From assembly GCA_037447655.1 (NCBI GenBank), contig JBBHKE010001109.1:1-49828 (forward strand): a stretch of 49,828 nt of DNA, written 5' to 3'. This DNA comes from Zygnema cylindricum (lineage: Eukaryota; Streptophyta; Zygnematophyceae; Zygnematales; Zygnemataceae). Shown here one piece after another: positions 46,465 to 49,828 of this stretch. Made by a program: the position numbers and the translations under genes. The notes beneath the pieces are model-generated. The model worked only from the letters and a program-made list of their open reading frames with translations, was not told where the DNA came from and made no database searches. Each line of letters starts with the position of its first letter. Position 1 is the stretch's first letter.

Positions 46465-46964
46465 CACCGCGAATCGTAATTATAGTAAATTACTCTAATT
46501 TGGTCGCTCAAAATTTCGACTCTACCACATGAAATAAAGTAAACGATTCTGATTTTTTCATTATTCTATTTAAGGTAAAGTTTAATTAGCGTTTTTAATT
46601 CTAATGTAGGTTCGTTTTAAATAGTGTGGAGTACGGACGACCTCCGACCGTGCAAAATTGTACTTTATTAAGTAAAAAAGTACAAATAATGATTTAATAC
46701 CGGCCGTTATCATTTAACTGCGTTTTAACAAACCGCATAGTTCAAACGTCATAGTGACGATAAACTGTACGTTTTGCTATATTCTGTACAAATACCTTAT
46801 TTACAGTAGAGGATATTAGCCTGCCAAATTAGAGTACTTAAATAAATTAGAGTAAACTTCATAGTTGAAAAGCTTTATCGTATAAATTAGCGTTCAATAC
46901 TCTAGTTGTTTTTTTTAGTTTTTGTACTATAATATTTTCATTACTTTAATTACGATTCGTGGTG
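46465..46964. mobile_element. Family A TIR element
   Basis: CACCGCGAATCGTAATTA and its inverse TAATTACGATTCGTGGTG, with TA on both sides (46463-46464, 46965-46966). 500 bp, noncoding. The terminal words match those of 27676-28920 more closely than other copies. Confidence 0.85.
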
Positions 46965-47219
46965 TAGTTGTTCAGTTCGTGTGGTTTTTTTTATTTTACC
47001 GATTATTACATGTTATTTGTGAGTTTTTAAAATTTCGTCAAAATTTGCTTAGTACTTTCTGTGCATAAAACTGAACACAAACTGTACGAAAAATGAACGA
47101 AAATTGTACGGAAAATGTACTAAATTTTACAAAAATAGACGTTGCACCATTTGCGCAAGGTAAGTTTTAATTTCTGTACAAGTGTCCATTTCTACAGATA
47201 AACCGCAATTAAAACTCCT

Positions 47220-47440
47220 ATACAAGGAAGTCGCCATTGCTTACGCCACAGAAGAGGCCACTGAAATCGTCATTGAAGTCGCTGTTGAAGAGAAGGCCAC
47301 GGTTTATTGTTAGGTAGTCTCGGACAGACAGCAAGAAATATGACTTTGACAAAAAGGTGGTATTGGCCAAGTCGAACCTGGCCCTACAGGTTGCCGTACA
47401 AGCCAGTCTAGCCATCATCCATAACCAACTGATGTAGAAG
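47220..47440 (-). mobile_element. SINE-like tRNA-derived element, copy 2
   Basis: The minus strand shows CAGTTGGTTATGG as an A-box-like arm and CCAGGTTCGACTTGG as a B box (47367-47378). A body with GAGAAGGCCACGG-like words is related to copy 1. Confidence 0.45.
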
Positions 47441-47956
47441 AGTTGATACACACATGGAGTGCGATAGTTATTTAAAAATGTAAAATTGGTGAGCGCTCAT
47501 TGAACGGAAATACAAACCGCGGCACATGAAAATTTCAAAATTTGAAACATGCACGGAATAATACGGATATATGATCGGGTACGCATTTTAACAAATTTCC
47601 CAAATCGTTAAATATGATATGCATGAATTATTCGCGCGCTCGTTTCGTGCGTACTTTCTGATTCGTACAACTATGCTAAATATTCAAGTTCTTGAAGTGG
47701 ATCAACGCCTACTACAAGATCCAAGTGCTTCAATTAACGTGTTCATGCTGCCTCATATTGCGAACCGGACGACTCAAAAAACAAAAGAGTACGCGTCTCG
47801 CAATTCCTTTCGATCAATCGATGCGGAAAAAGTGCAGGAAAAAAAATCACAATCCATGCTTGGATTGAATTGAATGGTGGAACATGTAAAAACTCCCTTA
47901 TAGGGTACATTAGACATTTAGGGTACGTACCATGTACTTGTACCTTAGCGAACTTA

Positions 47957-48906
47957 GGGCACTTTCCCATGTGATAAAGTAAGGGTTGTTATGTCATTTT
48001 CCTCCAAAACGTAGCCCGCAACGAAAAAATCCACAATAGAAAAATGGAATTACCAAAATATAATTTGCGTCACTTTGAAACTTTAAATGTACCGCAGTTT
48101 GTCATCTAACGCGTTTCGATCCACTTTCGTGTCCCTCCAACTCATCTTCAAACGTATACTGAAATCACCACGCAAGGTAATTTTAACTAAAGTTTCATGA
48201 TGTGAATGAATAGGCAGACCTTGCCGGACGCATGTGCACATTTTTCCGTACAGGGACCGAGGAGGGTTCTCGACCAACGGACGCCATTTCGTAAAAAGTG
48301 AAGTCCGTGAAGGCGCCTCTTTCTCTCTCCCTCTCTCATTACCGTGTCTATCTCACAATTCTTGCAATGAAAAACGACAGTAATGTTATCAAATGAAAGA
48401 TCTTTGAAAATGATTGCTTTTTACTATCTTTGAGCGTATTAGTCTATCTCAAAATTCTTGCAATGAAAAACGACAATATTGTTATCAAATGAAAGATCTT
48501 TGTAAATTATTACTTTTTACTTTCTTTGAGCGTATTTTGATACCAAGTAGTGTGAGAAAGGACGGAAAAACAAGATAGGGAAACCATGGCGATTTTTTTT
48601 GGAATTAGTGACGTCGACGCAATTATAAGTGAGCGTGACGTCAAAACGTCACAAACCTTAAACATCTAACAATGTCAAAATAAACCGATGTAGACGCCTC
48701 CAACTGTCGCCATTTTGTAAACGTCATCAATTATCACAAGTTTTGTAGTCATCTACAACCGTCACAAATTACACCCATGTCTCCATCCTTCACAATTTCA
48801 AGTAACGATTTCATTTCGTTATAGCGGAACGCTTTGTATGTGGTACAAAAAATCCTCGTTAAAAACAAAGTAGCAAGACTAATTTCGGTTACATAAGAAA
48901 ATGCCC
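47957..48906. mobile_element. Family C element C5, nested in C6 (TTA target)
   Basis: Ends GGGCACTTTCCCATGTG and ACATAAGAAAATGCCC, flanked by direct TTA (47954-47956, 48907-48909). About 950 bp, noncoding. It has a 96-bp tandem duplication at 48347-48538 and many GTCACAA/TTGTGAC words. Confidence 0.83.
48347..48538. repeat. 96-bp tandem duplication inside C5
   Basis: Two copies starting TCTATCTCA(C/A)AATTCTTGC at 48347 and 48443. A further inverted partial copy closes the window (about 49765-49828). Confidence 0.93.
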
Positions 48907-49359
48907 TTACTTTGTATTTTAGCGCAGGTTCTCTTTACACGTTTTTCAAATGTCTCAATGTGTAAAAACGAAATTGTTAATTAAGGGTGTGACAATTATA
49001 TACTTCAAGTTTTGTGAAAATGTTTTGAAAGTTTACAACACGTGTAAAAACATAATATTATTCGTTGGTCAACGAATACTTTGCGAGTCGTTTTCAAATA
49101 AAGTTTGAAAATGACGTTTCTTGACGTGGCAGTGGGTCGAAAATAGCAAACGACAAGTTGTGCATTATAAGTTTCAAAATGACGCAAATTGTACCATGGT
49201 TTTCGCATTTATTTTGTCCGGCAGAAGATTTTCTCGCTGCAACCTCTATTTTGGACGACAAAAACAAGAGAAAACCCTTACTTTATCACATGGGAACACA
49301 CCCTTTTGACTTAAACAGTGTGATTTTTGGCGAAAGAAGTCGCGACCGAATAAGTGTTA

Positions 49360-49828
49360 TTAATGGTACTTTCGCATGTAACCGAAAATTTAGTCTTGTA
49401 ACTTTGTTTTTAGCAAAGATTCTCCGTACTACTTTCAGAGCATTCATATGGAAAGAAATGGAGTCGCTACTTTAGATTGTGACAGATGTAGACGCGGGTG
49501 TAATTTGTGACGTCTGTACACGACTACCAAAACTCGCGACAATTGATGACGTTTACAAAATAACAACGGTTGTAGGCGTCTAGCTACTTGTGATATTGTA
49601 GATGTTTAGAGTTTGTGACAGTTTGACATCATGCTCAAATTATAACAGCGTCGACGTCACAAATTTTAAAATTCCGCCATGGTTTCCCGAATTTGTTTTT
49701 TAGTCTTTTCTCACTCTACTTGCCATCAAAATACGCCCAAACATAGTCAAAAAAAATCATTTCTAGAGATCTTTCATTTGATACCATTATTGACGTTTTT
49801 CATTGCAAGAATTGTGAGATAGACGCAG
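49360..49828. mobile_element. Family C element C7, inverted relative to C5, runs off the window
   Basis: From ACTTTCGCATGTAACCGAAA onward it is the reverse complement of the C5 right half. It passes GATGTAGACGCGGGTGTAATTTGTGACG to GAATTGTGAGATAGAC at the window end, where it matches the C5 tandem unit. Confidence 0.8.

Larger units (their letters stand above)
47921..49303. mobile_element. Family C element C6, split by another C element
   Basis: The left part (47921-47956) reads GGGTACGTACCATGTACTTG...CGAACTTA. The sequence then resumes at 48910 with CTTTGTATTTTAGCGC, exactly as in other C copies, and ends GGGAACACACCC at 49303. Flanks are TTA and TTT. Confidence 0.8.

Overview
This is a piece of a nuclear genome from a streptophyte, meaning a land plant or, more likely in my view, a charophycean green alga. 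Three plastid or plant cell-wall genes with spliced exons support this: ROOT UVB SENSITIVE 1 (RUS1), ONE-HELIX PROTEIN 2 (OHP2) and a plant-type GT61 glycosyltransferase. The window is AT-rich, gene-poor and packed with mobile elements, many carrying GTAC and CGTACGG words. No bacterial, organellar or CRISPR feature was seen. I rebuilt all exon structures by eye from splice sites, codon phase and remembered family motifs, without alignments.

Layout. 1-655 (+): two internal exons of RUS1. 668-1440: two degenerate short tandem repeats. 1633-4959 (-): four phase-consistent exons of a plastid-targeted GIY-YIG-fold protein whose 3' end is missing. 5.1-6.85 kb: three terminal-inverted-repeat elements of one family (here 'A'). 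7.24-9.34 kb (+): nearly complete hAT transposase gene with frameshifts. 10.0-10.8 kb: A, hAT-end and other repeat fragments. 11342-17151 (-): a decayed Ty1/copia retrotransposon with both LTRs, a half-tRNA primer site and a SINE-like insert in each LTR. 17.15-21.65 kb: one TIR element followed by three abutting tandem-repeat fields (T-rich 2.9 kb, A-rich 0.85 kb, GC-rich 0.2 kb). 22.26-22.87 kb (-): a doubtful small gene. 23.2-25.5 kb: three copies of a family 'C' element, two intact with TTA/TAA target duplications. 26.3-28.9 kb: two adjacent A elements, each containing a family 'B' element with a central hairpin. 29-33 kb: scattered remnants. 33714-34743 (-): OHP2. 35.5-37.6 kb: C, F, hAT (D) and E elements. 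38843-44738 (-): GT61 glycosyltransferase, five exons. 45.3-49.8 kb: F, two SINE-like units, A, and a C element inserted inside another C element beside an inverted C copy.

The intact host genes are OHP2, which acts in photosystem II reaction-centre assembly, and a Golgi GT61 enzyme. RUS1 and the GIY-YIG gene run toward each other and both lose their 3' ends in about 1 kb of low-complexity DNA, so that junction is a rearrangement or assembly candidate. Most of the interest lies in the transposon biology: at least five TIR families (A to F, some related), with recognisable TA, TTA/TAA or 8-bp target duplications, nested insertions, and a hairpin whose pairing is kept while its sequence differs between copies.
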